DNA of 64,000 nt from Tritrichomonas musculus (Eukaryota > Parabasalia > Tritrichomonadida > Tritrichomonadidae). The stretch spans positions 6,929,501 to 6,993,500 of the forward strand of contig JAPFFF010000005.1 in the NCBI GenBank assembly GCA_039105265.1, written 5' to 3'. How positions within the stretch are numbered: the stretch's first letter is position 1; each line of letters opens with the position of its first letter. The translations under genes were made by a program, and so were the position numbers. Below the pieces are notes generated by a model. The model was given only the letters and a program-made list of their open reading frames with translations. It made no database searches and was not told where the DNA came from. This document shows, in pieces, positions 16,753 through 27,800 of this stretch.

Positions 16753-18090
16753 TTACTTATTGTTATTGTATGTGAAATGTGCAAACATATCTTGCAAAGA
16801 GCGAGTAATAGTACCTGTTTCAGGTGTAAGTCCAATGTCCAGATTTGTATATTTTTCGTCAAAGTGTGAAATATCAAGTGGATCTTTAATTTCTGGCTTC
16901 CATTCCATTTCATATCCTTTATTATAGAGCTTATCAAAGTCAATTGAATCAAAGAATGGATGCTCTTCAAGTTCACCAGAGTCTTGAAATCCTTTGCCTA
17001 TTCTTTGGTCTGAGAACTTTTCGAGTAATTTTTCAATAAGGTCTTTCAAATCTGGATCAATGTCCATTGTTTCTGGAAATTCGACTTGATCATTTAAAAT
17101 TGATTGATACAATTGATCAGTATTTGCATTCATAAATGGAGGAATTCCATAAAACATTTGATAAAGAATAATACCAAGTGACCACCAATCAACGCTTTTT
17201 GTGTATGATTCATTTAAGATGATTTCAGGTGCAATATATTCTGGAGTTCCACAAAATGTTCCTGTGCAAGTACTGGACATTACACCAGTTTTGACAAGGC
17301 CAAAGTCAGCTAACATTAAATAACCATCTTTGTCAATGAGAATATTATCTGGCTTAATATCTCGGTGAATAATTTGATTTTGATGAAGATATCCGATAGC
17401 AGAAACAAGCATTGCGCCATATAATCGAATTCGTTCAATTGAAAAATGAATATCTTCTTGAATCCTTTTTGTGAGTTCACCTCCAGGAATAAAATCGGTA
17501 AGAATTAAAACTTTTGTTGGTGTTTGTAAAGCATATTTTGCTGAAACAATGAATGGATGATCCAAAGACATTAATAAATCTCTTTCTTCTAAAACTCTAG
17601 AAACGAGATTATCAGATTGAATACTCTGTTTTGACATAGATTTCATTGCATAAATCTGACCATCCTTTTTATTTCGTACAAGTTGAACTTTTCCAAAATG
17701 TCCTCGGCCAATAACCTTAATTATTTCAATGTCATCAATTGTAAGTAACTTTTCTTTGCTATTTTTTTGTTCATTGAGTTTTTCACAATCTTTGGTATTT
17801 ACCATACAAGAATCTGCATTTATTACTTTTTGCAAGCTGTGAACCCATTTATCTAATTCATCTTTATCTTTACATATAAAATTATAGTTTTTATCTTTAC
17901 CTTCAATTACAAATGCATTCGGCTTGGCTGATTCTCCATCCATTTCTGCTGATGCTGCTTCTGATAAATCGATTTTTGTTATAACTTTATCTTTTTTCTT
18001 GATAATAAGTTCATTACCTTCAATTTGGGCTGAAACTTCTTTCCACACATCATCTTGATATTTTAATGTTCCTTCTTTAATTACGCTCAT
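16753..18090 (-). CDS. PH-domain AGC protein kinase (Akt-like)
   Basis: 445 residues from ATG 18090 (MSVIKEGTLKYQ). The open frame runs six codons further upstream only to a TTG, so the ATG is the likely start. Residues 1-90 are a PH domain (EGTLKYQDDVWKEV, ending KWVHSLQKVI). The kinase domain spans about 112-370: glycine loop IGRGHFGKVQLV, AMK lysine, IIHRDIKPDNIL, LADFGLV, the AGC activation loop GTFCGTPEYIAPE, and DWWSLGIILYQM. The C-terminal extension ends with FAHFTY, a match to the AGC hydrophobic motif F-x-x-F-T/S-Y. PH plus AGC architecture is that of Akt/PKB: membrane lipid binding, then PDK1-type activation-loop phosphorylation. All catalytic residues are present. Assignment to Akt rather than another PH-AGC subgroup is tentative. 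Confidence 0.9.
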   Translation of the reverse strand: MSVIKEGTLKYQDDVWKEVSAQIEGNELIIKKKDKVITKIDLSEAASAEMDGESAKPNAFVIEGKDKNYNFICKDKDELDKWVHSLQKVINADSCMVNTKDCEKLNEQKNSKEKLLTIDDIEIIKVIGRGHFGKVQLVRNKKDGQIYAMKSMSKQSIQSDNLVSRVLEERDLLMSLDHPFIVSAKYALQTPTKVLILTDFIPGGELTKRIQEDIHFSIERIRLYGAMLVSAIGYLHQNQIIHRDIKPDNILIDKDGYLMLADFGLVKTGVMSSTCTGTFCGTPEYIAPEIILNESYTKSVDWWSLGIILYQMFYGIPPFMNANTDQLYQSILNDQVEFPETMDIDPDLKDLIEKLLEKFSDQRIGKGFQDSGELEEHPFFDSIDFDKLYNKGYEMEWKPEIKDPLDISHFDEKYTNLDIGLTPETGTITRSLQDMFAHFTYNNNK

Positions 18091-18846
18091 TTGAAAAATG
18101 ATGATCAAATCATTTTATTTTTTTTCATTTGAATTAAAATAAAATAAATAATCATTGAAAATTCAAAGCTAATTATTTTTTGATTGACATCTATATCTCT
18201 GCTTTTATTCTAAAATTTATTTTAAAGATAAGAATAAACAAAAATTCTAGTTTTTTTTTTATTTATTAATAATAATTTTATTTTTGAATTAGATTTTTTC
18301 AATTTTTTTCAAAACAAATGAATAATATATTCAAAAATATATATTTATTCCAACTTTTTCAATAATTTTTAGTACAAAAAATTTCTCATAAAAAAACTAG
18401 TTTATATAGAAATATAAATCCAATATATTAAATTGATCCAATATATCATCAATAGAAAATTAATTATATTTTATATAAAAGTGAAAGAAAATATATTGCT
18501 TGAAAATTTGTCAAAAAGATCAGGTATTTAACAATAAAATTAAGTATATACTATTTTTATTTAATAAGAATTATATTATATTAGGAAAGGAAAATTAAAA
18601 AATGAAAAACATTTGTATTAATGTAAAATGTAAGAATACCTCTATTTCATTTTGAAACTTATTTCTTAAAAACACTCGGTAGATTTTCAAGAATCATTAT
18701 AAAAATTGGATTTAATCTATCAAACATAAAAAATCTCTATTTATTTTTTGAGATTTATATGATATTTGATATTCAAATCAAAAAGTTTCATCAAAGAAAT
18801 TTTCCTAGTCAATTAACTGTTATAAAAAAGTGGTTTTTATATTACA
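18091..18846. other. Divergent intergenic region, presumed promoters
   Basis: About 750 bp between two divergently transcribed genes. The sequence is extremely AT-rich. On the minus strand TCATTTTTC lies just before ATG 18090, resembling the trichomonad initiator TCAYTW. On the plus strand TTAACTGTTATA lies about 25 bp before ATG 18847 and contains a Myb-type TAACTG core. Both site assignments are weak. Confidence 0.35.
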
Positions 18847-20265
18847 ATGTCTTTTAATATATCAAAGGGCTTCGCATCGCTTAATTACGACGATACTTTA
18901 GCTCGCTCAACTTACATAGATCAGCTTCCAATGATCGCTGAATGTCTCAGTTTTCAACATTTTATGAATGAATTTGAAATTGTACAAAAATCAATCTTGC
19001 AATCCCCAGATTTAGTTCGAAAACTTATAAAAATTTTCCCAGACATTCTCAAATTCTTTGATAAAGAACAAAAATATGAAATTATTTACTCTTCTGGTAA
19101 AAATTTACCATTTTCAACAAACGATAAAACCGAAAAAGATCTTTTAAATCTTCTTGAGCAATTACTTCAAGAAATGAACGATATTCCACACGAATTTGAA
19201 ACTTATATTCAACCAACATTATTACCAAAGCCTGACGAATTTTGTGTTGTTGAAAAATTTCCATTATGGCGTTTATCGCGTTTAACCGTTCTTTGCCAAG
19301 ATTATTCTCCTTTTGAAAGTCTTATATTTAAATTATTTTCTGAAAACGAATCAACAATTTCAGCAGCTTCTGATGCTCTTTGTATAATGAATTCTGATAT
19401 TGCAAATAAATATTTAATTAAAGTTTTAATGAGCCCAGTAGAAAATAATCGTGTTGCTGCAATAAATGCCATCGAGGCTCACCAAATTGATACACATAAT
19501 GATGCAATTGAAGCAATATTTAAAAATGAAAAAAGCCAAAAAGTTTTGTCTCGTATTTCTCAATTGCCACCAAAATTATTAACAAAAGAAATGATTAAAG
19601 TTCTTTTAAATGAAGAATCCACATCAAAAACCGCATGCAATCTTTGCTTATCATCTTCATTCTTTGAAGAACTTCTTCCTATACTTAAAGAAAAAAAAGG
19701 TGTAGGATGCGAAATTAACCATGCTGATTTTAACATTATTTCGCAATGTAAACCTGTTCCATACGATTTTCTCTCAATGCTAATCCGAGAGTCAAAAGAA
19801 ATAATATTAGACAAAACAATAGAATCAATTTTAAAATTAGATAAAACACATGTTATGTCAAATTTAATTTTACCCAGAATAAATGAAAAAGGAAACTGGA
19901 GATCCCGATACAATTCAGTATTGATAACAACAAAATTATTACAGAATTCCGCAAAAGGAATAGATCCTTTGGAGCAGTCTTTTTTACAGAATTTTGCCGG
20001 ATTTGCTGTTGCGATGAGTTTAGATAACGTTTTTGCAGTAAGAGAAGCTGCATTCAAAACGTTAGAACTTTATCCCCAACAAATTGCAAATTCAATCATT
20101 GAGTCACTGACATCAATAGTTACTGCACAAACAGATGAATTTCATAAACAAATTTTAAGAGAGTTTTTTGATACAGCTCATGCTTCAATTACAAAATATG
20201 GTAATCGAGAAAAAATTGAAGCTGTTATGAAATCAATTGATTATAATAATCCATCCTTTTTTTAA
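18847..20265 (+). CDS. HEAT-repeat protein, PP2A scaffold (A subunit) like
   Basis: 472 residues from ATG 18847. The whole protein reads as paired amphipathic helices. The segment NWRSRYNSVLITTKLLQ followed by VFAVREAAFKTLELYP strongly resembles PR65 HEAT repeats, where WR-x-R and YAIREAA recur. In other eukaryotes the A subunit scaffolds the PP2A catalytic and regulatory subunits. Here the protein is shorter than the usual roughly 590 residues with 15 repeats, and the N-terminal repeats are divergent. It could be a distant PP2A-A paralogue or another HEAT scaffold. Upstream TAACTGTTATA is noted in the intergenic entry. Confidence 0.65.
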   Translation: MSFNISKGFASLNYDDTLARSTYIDQLPMIAECLSFQHFMNEFEIVQKSILQSPDLVRKLIKIFPDILKFFDKEQKYEIIYSSGKNLPFSTNDKTEKDLLNLLEQLLQEMNDIPHEFETYIQPTLLPKPDEFCVVEKFPLWRLSRLTVLCQDYSPFESLIFKLFSENESTISAASDALCIMNSDIANKYLIKVLMSPVENNRVAAINAIEAHQIDTHNDAIEAIFKNEKSQKVLSRISQLPPKLLTKEMIKVLLNEESTSKTACNLCLSSSFFEELLPILKEKKGVGCEINHADFNIISQCKPVPYDFLSMLIRESKEIILDKTIESILKLDKTHVMSNLILPRINEKGNWRSRYNSVLITTKLLQNSAKGIDPLEQSFLQNFAGFAVAMSLDNVFAVREAAFKTLELYPQQIANSIIESLTSIVTAQTDEFHKQILREFFDTAHASITKYGNREKIEAVMKSIDYNNPSFF

Positions 20266-20736
20266 TATTGTAAATAAATGAATGTTTCTGCTTTTAACCA
20301 TTTAATAATTTAATTTTTTATATCCCAATTTTTACTATTCATTCGTATTAATGCATTACAAATTAGACTTTACGTTATAAATAAGCTTTTTCACATAGTT
20401 TTTTTATGTTAATTGCTTGATGTAATTTGCAGGAAAGAATAATTTATCATCAAAAATAATTGAATGATTTATTTTTTAACAAATTGTTTTACTTCTTTAA
20501 AATAGCTATTTTTGCAGTTTAAATATAATTACAAATAAAATATAATTTCTATTAATTTTGATTTATGAATGATTATTTTGAGAGATTACACAACATCAGT
20601 TAGCCAAACAAAGCTTTTCAATTTTTAAAGAATAATAATTTTATGCTTTTCAAATTTTCTATTGAAATTTTTTTTTTTTTCTGAAAAACATTAAAATTTA
20701 TTGTTTTATAAAAATCTTTTTTTTAAAGTTAATTTA
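20266..20736. other. Intergenic, no gene seen
   Basis: About 470 bp AT-rich sequence between two co-directional genes. It contains long T tracts just upstream of ATG 20737. No RNA gene or repeat was recognised. Confidence 0.6.
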
Positions 20737-22629
20737 ATGAAAAATGGAGGAACATATTATTTTACTGCCACCAACTTCAATTATAGAACGACAGCTGATG
20801 ACATATACACTTTTTTTTCACAAGTTGGTAATATCAAAGAATTATACTTGTTAGTCAACGCTCGAAACGAGTCTCGTGGAGTTGCCTTTATTGGTTTTGA
20901 CAAGAATGCGATAAACCTCTCTTCTCAGTCCACGACCATTTTGTTTGAAGGCCGTCGTGTGAAAATAACCGCCACTAAACAGTATGACCTTGACGATTGC
21001 AGAAAGATGGAGGAAGGCTTCAAAGATTGGGTCGATTTTTCGCACAAGAGAGATTTGTCCGTTGATCCTAGCCTCATCAAAGATGCAATCCTTCCTGAAG
21101 ACTCGCTGCTGCTGCCAAAAGTGTCAGTTCCAGTTGCCCTAATCGAGAAGCAGGCCAGAAAGCAGAAGGAGTTAAGGCCAATGCAATTGGCCATCAAAAA
21201 TGAAGGAGACTCGGCATCAGAGATCGATGAGAAGTCCGCAAAAGAAAGCAAGTCCAGATCTAAAGAACGCGAAAAAGAAAGAGAAAGAGAACGTGAAAGA
21301 AGCAGAGAAAGAGAAAGAGAGAGTCGCAGGCAAAAAGAGAGAGAAAGAGAACGTGAAAGGGAAAGAGAACGCGAACGTGATCGTTCTCGAAGATCCCGTG
21401 AAAGAGAAAGAGAAAGAGAGCGTGATCATGAAAGAGACAGAGATAGAGAGCGTGAAAGAGATCGAGAACGTGAACGTGATAGAGATCGCGATCGTGAAAG
21501 AGACAGAGAAAGAGACCGTGATCGTGAAAGAGGCCATGAAAGAGACAGAGAAAGAGACCGTGATAGAGGCCATGATAGAGACAGAGATCGTGAACGTGAC
21601 AGAGACCGTGAAAGAGAGAGAGAGCGTGATCGTGAGCGCGATCGTGAACGCGATCGTGAGCGTGAGAAAAGTCGTGACCATGATAAAGACCGGCATAAAA
21701 GTAGCTATCACAGAGATGGTCCTGCTGCTCCAAACATCAACATCGCAGACTACATGAGCCTTGCTGCAAGACTGCCACAGAATGTCGTCGCCGGAGCGGG
21801 TGCTGGCGTGAATCCACTAGCAACTCTTCCTGTCGACTTTTTGAGAAGTTTACATGATGTTCCATCATTCCACAGCATAGCAGCAGCAGCCGCGGCGCAA
21901 GCAACTGCCGACTTACTCAAGCTTCAGTCGAAGCAGATTGATCCTTTTGCTGCTTCTCAAGCGACACCGAATCTCGTTGATTCGCACCTTCTTCCTCCTC
22001 CTCGTCTGCCTCCGCAGGCGCACATTCCAATCGACGCGCCTCGCACGCCTCCATTGAGCCAGAGGCCGGCCAGAGTCATCGAAGAAGACGACCGTTTTTA
22101 CGACCGTTTACCGAAGGTGAGGAAAGAGGAAGTTCCTCTTCATCCTCCTCTGCCAATTCCTCCCCCGCACCAAGCAATGCTTGCCTCAACGAGGCTTCCT
22201 CCACCACCGCCGCCTCCTCTTCCGTTACAACCGCCAACGCCTCCAGCGGGAGGCGGAATGAAGCCTCCTCCTCCAAACATGATTTTGGACTCGCTTTTCA
22301 GCGACAACGTTGGCGGAATTTCTAGACTACCTGCAGCTAAACGGTCGCCTCCCCCGCCTCCTCCACCGCTCCCTCCGCAAGTCATGGCGCCGCCTTCTTC
22401 ATCAGTCGCAGCTGCCGCGGCGGCGGCAGCTGCAGCAGCAAGAAGAAGAGGCGAATATCCAGTCGATAGAGTCATGAGCTATCGTGATCTAGACTTCATT
22501 CGAAGCAGCCATGAAAGAGAACGCGAAAGAGAAAGAGAGAGGGAAAGAGAGAGATTCCAAAGAGAAAGAGAAAGAAGAATCGAAAGGGATAGAATCGAGG
22601 AGAGAAGATATCGTGGATTTGACTACTAA
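20737..22629 (+). CDS. RRM protein with RE/RD-rich and Pro/Ala-rich domains (SR-like splicing factor)
   Basis: 630 residues from ATG 20737; the frame extends upstream only to a TTG at 20701. Residues about 6-85 form an RRM: RNP2-like YYFTATNFNY and RNP1-like RGVAFIGF. Residues about 165-320 are nearly pure RE/RD/RS dipeptides (coded at about 21240-21700). These are followed by Ala tracts, two proline-rich stretches (PPPPPPLPLQPPTPP) and a second short RE block at the C-terminus. This composition is typical of SR-related pre-mRNA splicing or 3'-end processing factors in the nucleus. Local GC content is far above neighbouring genes because of Pro/Ala/Arg codons. The specific orthologue is not clear. 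Confidence 0.8.
   Translation: MKNGGTYYFTATNFNYRTTADDIYTFFSQVGNIKELYLLVNARNESRGVAFIGFDKNAINLSSQSTTILFEGRRVKITATKQYDLDDCRKMEEGFKDWVDFSHKRDLSVDPSLIKDAILPEDSLLLPKVSVPVALIEKQARKQKELRPMQLAIKNEGDSASEIDEKSAKESKSRSKEREKERERERERSRERERESRRQKERERERERERERERDRSRRSRERERERERDHERDRDRERERDRERERDRDRDRERDRERDRDRERGHERDRERDRDRGHDRDRDRERDRDRERERERDRERDRERDREREKSRDHDKDRHKSSYHRDGPAAPNINIADYMSLAARLPQNVVAGAGAGVNPLATLPVDFLRSLHDVPSFHSIAAAAAAQATADLLKLQSKQIDPFAASQATPNLVDSHLLPPPRLPPQAHIPIDAPRTPPLSQRPARVIEEDDRFYDRLPKVRKEEVPLHPPLPIPPPHQAMLASTRLPPPPPPPLPLQPPTPPAGGGMKPPPPNMILDSLFSDNVGGISRLPAAKRSPPPPPPPLPPQVMAPPSSSVAAAAAAAAAAARRRGEYPVDRVMSYRDLDFIRSSHERERERERERERERFQRERERRIERDRIEERRYRGFDY
21240..21720 (+). repeat. Coding low-complexity GAAAGAGA/CGTGAT-type repeat
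   Basis: A run of interspersed GAR, CGT and GAT codons encodes RERERERD-type dipeptides. The repeat is purine-rich on the plus strand. It also keeps both antisense frames open, which produces spurious long minus-strand ORFs. Confidence 0.85.
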
Positions 22630-22779
22630 AATCATTTTCATGCTTTCTTTTTGAATGTGAATGTTTATTTGTGGAAGAAATGAACATCCAAGTTTAAAAA
22701 AAAATAATTTTATTTAATGTTTTTTTTTTTTTTTTGTGTTTATTGTTTAATATTTTAATAACAATGAATTTGACATTTT

Positions 22780-22811
22780 TTGAATACTTTATTTTTAAAT
22801 AAAGTATTCAA
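22780..22811. other. Perfect 15-bp hairpin between convergent genes
   Basis: TTGAATACTTTATTT (22780-22794), a 2-base loop, then its exact reverse complement (22797-22811), followed by an 11-base T run. It lies about 150 bp after the stop of the RRM gene and about 10 bp from the stop of the minus-strand gene at 22821, so both transcripts could form it in their 3' ends. A role in 3'-end formation is inference. Confidence 0.6.
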
Positions 22812-22820
22812 TTTTTTTTT

Positions 22821-24686
22821 TTACCATAGAAATGATGAAAGTAAATCATCAATTTCTGTTTTGAAAATGACAAGTCGTTGCTTATCTATAGATAACTCTG
22901 ACTCCATTATCATGGACTGAAGGAATTTTTCAATGCATTTTGACAATTCCTTCGCGAGGCAAGCTTGCTTTAGCATATTCTCTCTCTTTTGAATTGTTGA
23001 CGATTCAGGAAGGGACGATTGAACGAGAAAAACTTTTTGCTGGAAATTATTAATGGAGTCGGCAGTAATATGCAAAACTATGCCTTTATCGGCAGCTTCG
23101 TAGCTAATATCTGCTTGATTTAGGGACCTTTCAAGCGAAGAGGAAGAAAGAGTTTGGCTGGACTCTTGTTCTGTTTTCTGCGAAAATGGAATTAGTAAAG
23201 GGAACGATATGTAATAATCAGCACTGATTCGATCAATACTTTTGTTTTGGGAAAGCTCTATTAGAGGAAAATCAATGAATCCAATAAAAATACATTTACT
23301 TTTTTTGAATTCATTTTGAGCGTTCGAATCATCAAGTTTAACGAAAATAGCAAAAGAATCATAGCCAAACATGCTTTCTATATTAAATGAACACTTGATT
23401 TTATATGAATTTTCATTTATCATTTCTATTTCATAAGCATAACAAAAGGTAACTTTTTGAGAACAAATAATCACATCAAAAATAAGAGGAACTTCACCAT
23501 TACAATGTATTTCAAAATTGGTTCCATTAACGTTTTCTAGCCAAAATTGTAAATTATTACTTACTTGATCTTCAGTATTAGTACTAGCGCTATCATCGTT
23601 ATTGCTTGGAGCTTCAAGCGAACCAAATAATGGAACCATTACTGGAAGTTGTGGTTTTTCATTCATAGCAAGTTGGTTCCTAAGTGCAAGCCTTCTTCTC
23701 ATATTCGATAAACAGCTAAGCCCAGTTATGATTCTTGAATCATAAGCTTCAATTATCGATTTAACAGCACTATCCATTTGATTACTATCTTCAAATGAAG
23801 CATATTGAATTTTTCCTACTTCAGGAAGTAAAACAACTCTATCAAAAGGATTATGAATCACACAAAAATCTAGAATAAAGTTTGAATTTTGACTCTCTTT
23901 TTGCTTTTCTTTACTTTTCTTGTTCGCACGAACTGAATCATTTGGAAATGTTAATGATAATGAACTTACTGTTTTTGATTTAAAATGAACCAAAACAATT
24001 GATTTTTCTTCAGTAAGACAAATCAATGATCTTTCAAATGAATTTAAATCTGCTACATTCATTTTTATTATATTATCTTTCATTTCAATCGTAATTATTT
24101 CATTATTTTTATTATATAGATGAACTTTTTTATCATTTGTTGCAAACGCAATTGAATCTGAATCAAAAAAAGTTGCAGAAATCATGCTTGATGCAAATCC
24201 ATGAGGAATATTTTGTACTTTTTTTGATGAAACAATAAGAGCAAGGGGCTTACTTGATGAAATAAGAAGTCCTCGCTTGGAATTTGAACAAATGAAAAAC
24301 GAATCATCAGGAATATCTTCCGCTAACAAATTTTTCTGATTTCCGTTTGAGGAAACTGAATATAAATTATTTTCTTCAATAATTATGGTAGTAAAATTAT
24401 TTAAAACTATAGACTTGTTAGGGACAATTAATGAAACAGGAACATATTTTTTATCAAAAAAAGAATAAAATATTGTTGAGCCATCAATTAATATAAAAAT
24501 CAATCCTGGATCGTAATTTTGAGGATTTGTCGTTTCGAAAACTTGCCGAATTGGATATTGAAAGACATAATTATCATTTACATTTTCGGTAATAGTCGAT
24601 TTTCTAATATTATAGATTGTATAATTTGAATTTTGAGAACATATTATTAAATCACCGCATGAAATTAAAATCTGTGGAGCAAGCAT
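22821..24686 (-). CDS. Predicted beta-propeller protein, possibly BBSome-like
   Basis: 621 residues from ATG 24686 (MLAPQILISCGD); upstream the frame reaches only a TTG at 24731. The first ~330 residues show repeated beta-strand patterns (ISCGDLIICSQNSNYTIYN, SIAFATNDKKVHLYN, SLICLTEEKSIVLVHF) as in a propeller. A short basic helix (SNMRRRLALRNQLA) follows, then a beta-rich segment (QKVTFCYAYEIEMINEN, SMFGYDSFAIFVKLDD) and a helical C-terminus. Propeller, helix, beta-sandwich and helical tail is the order found in BBS1/2/7-type BBSome subunits. I see no diagnostic motif, so that is only a suggestion. It is divergently arranged with the importin-like gene (24847). Confidence 0.6.
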   Translation of the reverse strand: MLAPQILISCGDLIICSQNSNYTIYNIRKSTITENVNDNYVFQYPIRQVFETTNPQNYDPGLIFILIDGSTIFYSFFDKKYVPVSLIVPNKSIVLNNFTTIIIEENNLYSVSSNGNQKNLLAEDIPDDSFFICSNSKRGLLISSSKPLALIVSSKKVQNIPHGFASSMISATFFDSDSIAFATNDKKVHLYNKNNEIITIEMKDNIIKMNVADLNSFERSLICLTEEKSIVLVHFKSKTVSSLSLTFPNDSVRANKKSKEKQKESQNSNFILDFCVIHNPFDRVVLLPEVGKIQYASFEDSNQMDSAVKSIIEAYDSRIITGLSCLSNMRRRLALRNQLAMNEKPQLPVMVPLFGSLEAPSNNDDSASTNTEDQVSNNLQFWLENVNGTNFEIHCNGEVPLIFDVIICSQKVTFCYAYEIEMINENSYKIKCSFNIESMFGYDSFAIFVKLDDSNAQNEFKKSKCIFIGFIDFPLIELSQNKSIDRISADYYISFPLLIPFSQKTEQESSQTLSSSSLERSLNQADISYEAADKGIVLHITADSINNFQQKVFLVQSSLPESSTIQKRENMLKQACLAKELSKCIEKFLQSMIMESELSIDKQRLVIFKTEIDDLLSSFLW

Positions 24687-24846
24687 TAAAATTTTTATTT
24701 TATTAAATTCAATGATTATATGTCCGTTCAAATTTTTTTGAATTTAATTACATAAGTTCATTTAATTTTTTAAATAATTGAACCTTTTTTTTTTTTTTTA
24801 ATTGGTATTGAAGTTTCAGGATCAAATTTAAAACTTCACTATCATA

Positions 24847-27800
24847 ATGTATTCAAACTTTAAAATGCTATTAGAGCAAATAATGAACGATAGTTCTTTA
24901 GAACAAAATTATCAAGAGCTTATTAGTCAAAATCCAGAATTAGTAATTCATTTTTTAATCCAAATAATACAGGAAAGCCCAGATTCTAAACTATCACAGT
25001 TTTCAATTATTTTATTTGGTCGTAATATTTCAGTTTTTTCTCAAGATTTTCTATCAATAGGAACAAAGGAATTTCATGATTTTGTTATAAAAAATGTTTT
25101 TAGTTTATTGAATAATCCAGCATTTTCTCCTTTTTCATTATCATTAATATCTGATCTTATTTCACGACTTATTTTAGTTTATTCTTATGCTGAAGATTTT
25201 GATCCCAAAATTTTTTTTATTCCAATTATGGAAATTATCGCATCGCAAAATATTAATAACTCGTCTGCTGCTATCAATGCTCTTGTTTACAGTATTTGCA
25301 ATAAATCAATTAATTATCAGCCCTTTTCAGAACAAACTTCGGATTTTTTACATGTTGCTTTAACAAATAATCAAATTAATGGAGAAATTATTCTACCTTC
25401 TTTACGACTTTTATATCTAACCTTTGATTCGGTTTCATTTGATTTTCGTGAATATCTTCCTGCTATTTTTGATAAATTAAAAAATGACAACGATTTATTG
25501 AATCAATCTGTCCATGATATAATAACCTATCTTCCCAGTGAAAAATACACATTTTTCAGTAATATATCAAACTATTTTATCTTGTTTTTTCTAAGTATAC
25601 TAGGCAGCCCAAACAGGCCAACTGATCTTGAATATTGTTTGCTAGAAATTGTGTATAACTTTAGTAATACCTTTTTTAATGAATGTTCTATTTTATATGA
25701 GCCCCTTTTAAACAACATTTTTTTATTCTTAAGCAATTATGAAGCAGAAGATAAAGAGAGTAAATTCATTATCTCAAAAATTGCAGATAAATATGGAGGA
25801 CTTGTTCAGTATTCATTACAATGTTATAAAATTCTAACTGATGCTTTAAGTAAAGATACCGAATTTTCAATAAACGAACAAATTGCAGCGATGAATCTTT
25901 TTTCATATAGCTTCAAAGGTATATTTATCCATTTATCAATTGAATTACCCGACGAATACTTTGAAGCTATTGTTCAAAGCGGAGTTATGGATAGTCCAAA
26001 CCAATTGGTGAGAATAGCAGCTTTTAATATGCTTTGCTCGATGTTCAAAAATTTCTCATTCAATGGGAGTACTTTTCATCCAATGTTAATATATCAAAAA
26101 ATGATAGAAAGTATTGAAAATCAAGATTTTCCTATCGTTTTAATCTCAAAATTCAAAGCTTTTGAATATTATTTGGATAACATACCTGATAATGAATTAG
26201 AAGAATTATGCCCAGTTTTAACAGTAAAATTTTTGCATCTAACGCAAAATACTACACCAGACTGTTTGATACACATATTGCACTCTATAGAAACTCTTTT
26301 CATTAAATTACCAAATAACGATTTTAGTATCTTTCGACAGCTTTTCTTAAATATTTTAGGAGACCCATCCAAAATTTCTTTTAGCATATATATAATGGTC
26401 CTTTCAGCTTCTTTTCATTTCAATGATTTTCCTTCAGAAGCTTTTATCTCTGCCTTTTCATATATTTTTCAGTCTGACTTTAATATGCTGACAAAAAATG
26501 ATTTAGATTCTATAGCGCTCTCTGTTTATAGAATATGTGAAAGCTTTCCTTCTTGCGCAATAATGATGTTCAATCAATTTATTGAACTTGCATTAAATGG
26601 TGCGGCTAATGATGTCGAATATACATCAATCCCTTTACAAAAGGCGTCAACAATGCTAAATTTAAAGATTTCAATGGAAAAGCAAAATAATTCAATTAAA
26701 AATTACAATATATCTCAAATTCAATTAATTGTTTTTTATTTGAAAATTTTACGCTATACTTTATCAATGGCGATAGAAATACCACAAGAATTTATTCAGC
26801 GATATGGAGATGCAATTTATTTTGTATTATCAAAATGGTCCTCGATAAACTTCTCTGATCAAATCCAATATAATGCCTTAAAAACAATTCATATCTTTTT
26901 CATTTTAACTCAATATAAGTTTCCATACGCACCTTTATTAGAGCAACTCCTTAATTTTACTATTTCAACCACCAAAAATAATCGCTTACTTTCTTTATAT
27001 AAGATAATTTATAAGATTTTCATTGATATAACAATGAATAATTTAATTAATGAAGATATAATTAAGAATTCATTTTTCCTTTACACGCATGAACTCGAAA
27101 AAATGATGTTAAGGCGAAAAAAAATACGTGAACTACTAGATTTAGGTGATTGCAAAGTATCTTCAAATGAAGTTTTTCAACATGAAGAATCATTAGGAAA
27201 AATTTCTCTCCCGTTACTTTCAAATCCTAATTTTCATGAAATAAACTTTTCGGATTTAGTGTTTATTTCAATGAATACTACTTGTGTCACCACAACATCT
27301 TTTTTAAGCTTCTACTTCATTTTTAAGGAGAGAAAAATTGAAATTTTGAATCATTTGATTCAAATTTATATACCTCAAACTGATCAAGAAGAAAAGGAAA
27401 AAGAAAAGGATCCGTTTTTTTTCTTAGATTCAAAATATGCAGGATTTTTTTTGGTTAAAATAATCAATGAAAAAATTCTGCAACCAAATGAAATTTCAAT
27501 TTTGATAGATACGTTTAATCAAAGAGAAAAAATCAAATCAAATGGCTTTCTTTTTGCTACAATTACTTTACTAATAATGGACAAATATCGAACGGGATCA
27601 ATCAATTTAAATATTTTAATTTATTTAATGAAGGTTGATTATTTCTCTTGTTATGATATTCCGATTTTGAAATTTGCTTTTAAATCTTGGAATAATATTT
27701 TTCAATGCCTATGTCAGCAATCTTTTGACATTCCTATTCTAGCTCGACTTTTTGCAATACATTCAAACCTCGAGCGTTTTATGCAAGATGATGTTTTTAA

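Noticed and set aside
18091-18108. Six extra N-terminal residues on the AGC kinase (and similar extensions at 20701, 24731 and 29747)
   Set aside because: All depend on TTG starts. In each case a good in-frame ATG lies downstream and the extra residues add no domain.
21200-21757. Long overlapping ORFs in other frames and strand of the RE/RD-rich region
   Set aside because: Low-complexity purine repeats keep several frames open. Only the frame continuous with the RRM and the Pro-rich region is plausible.
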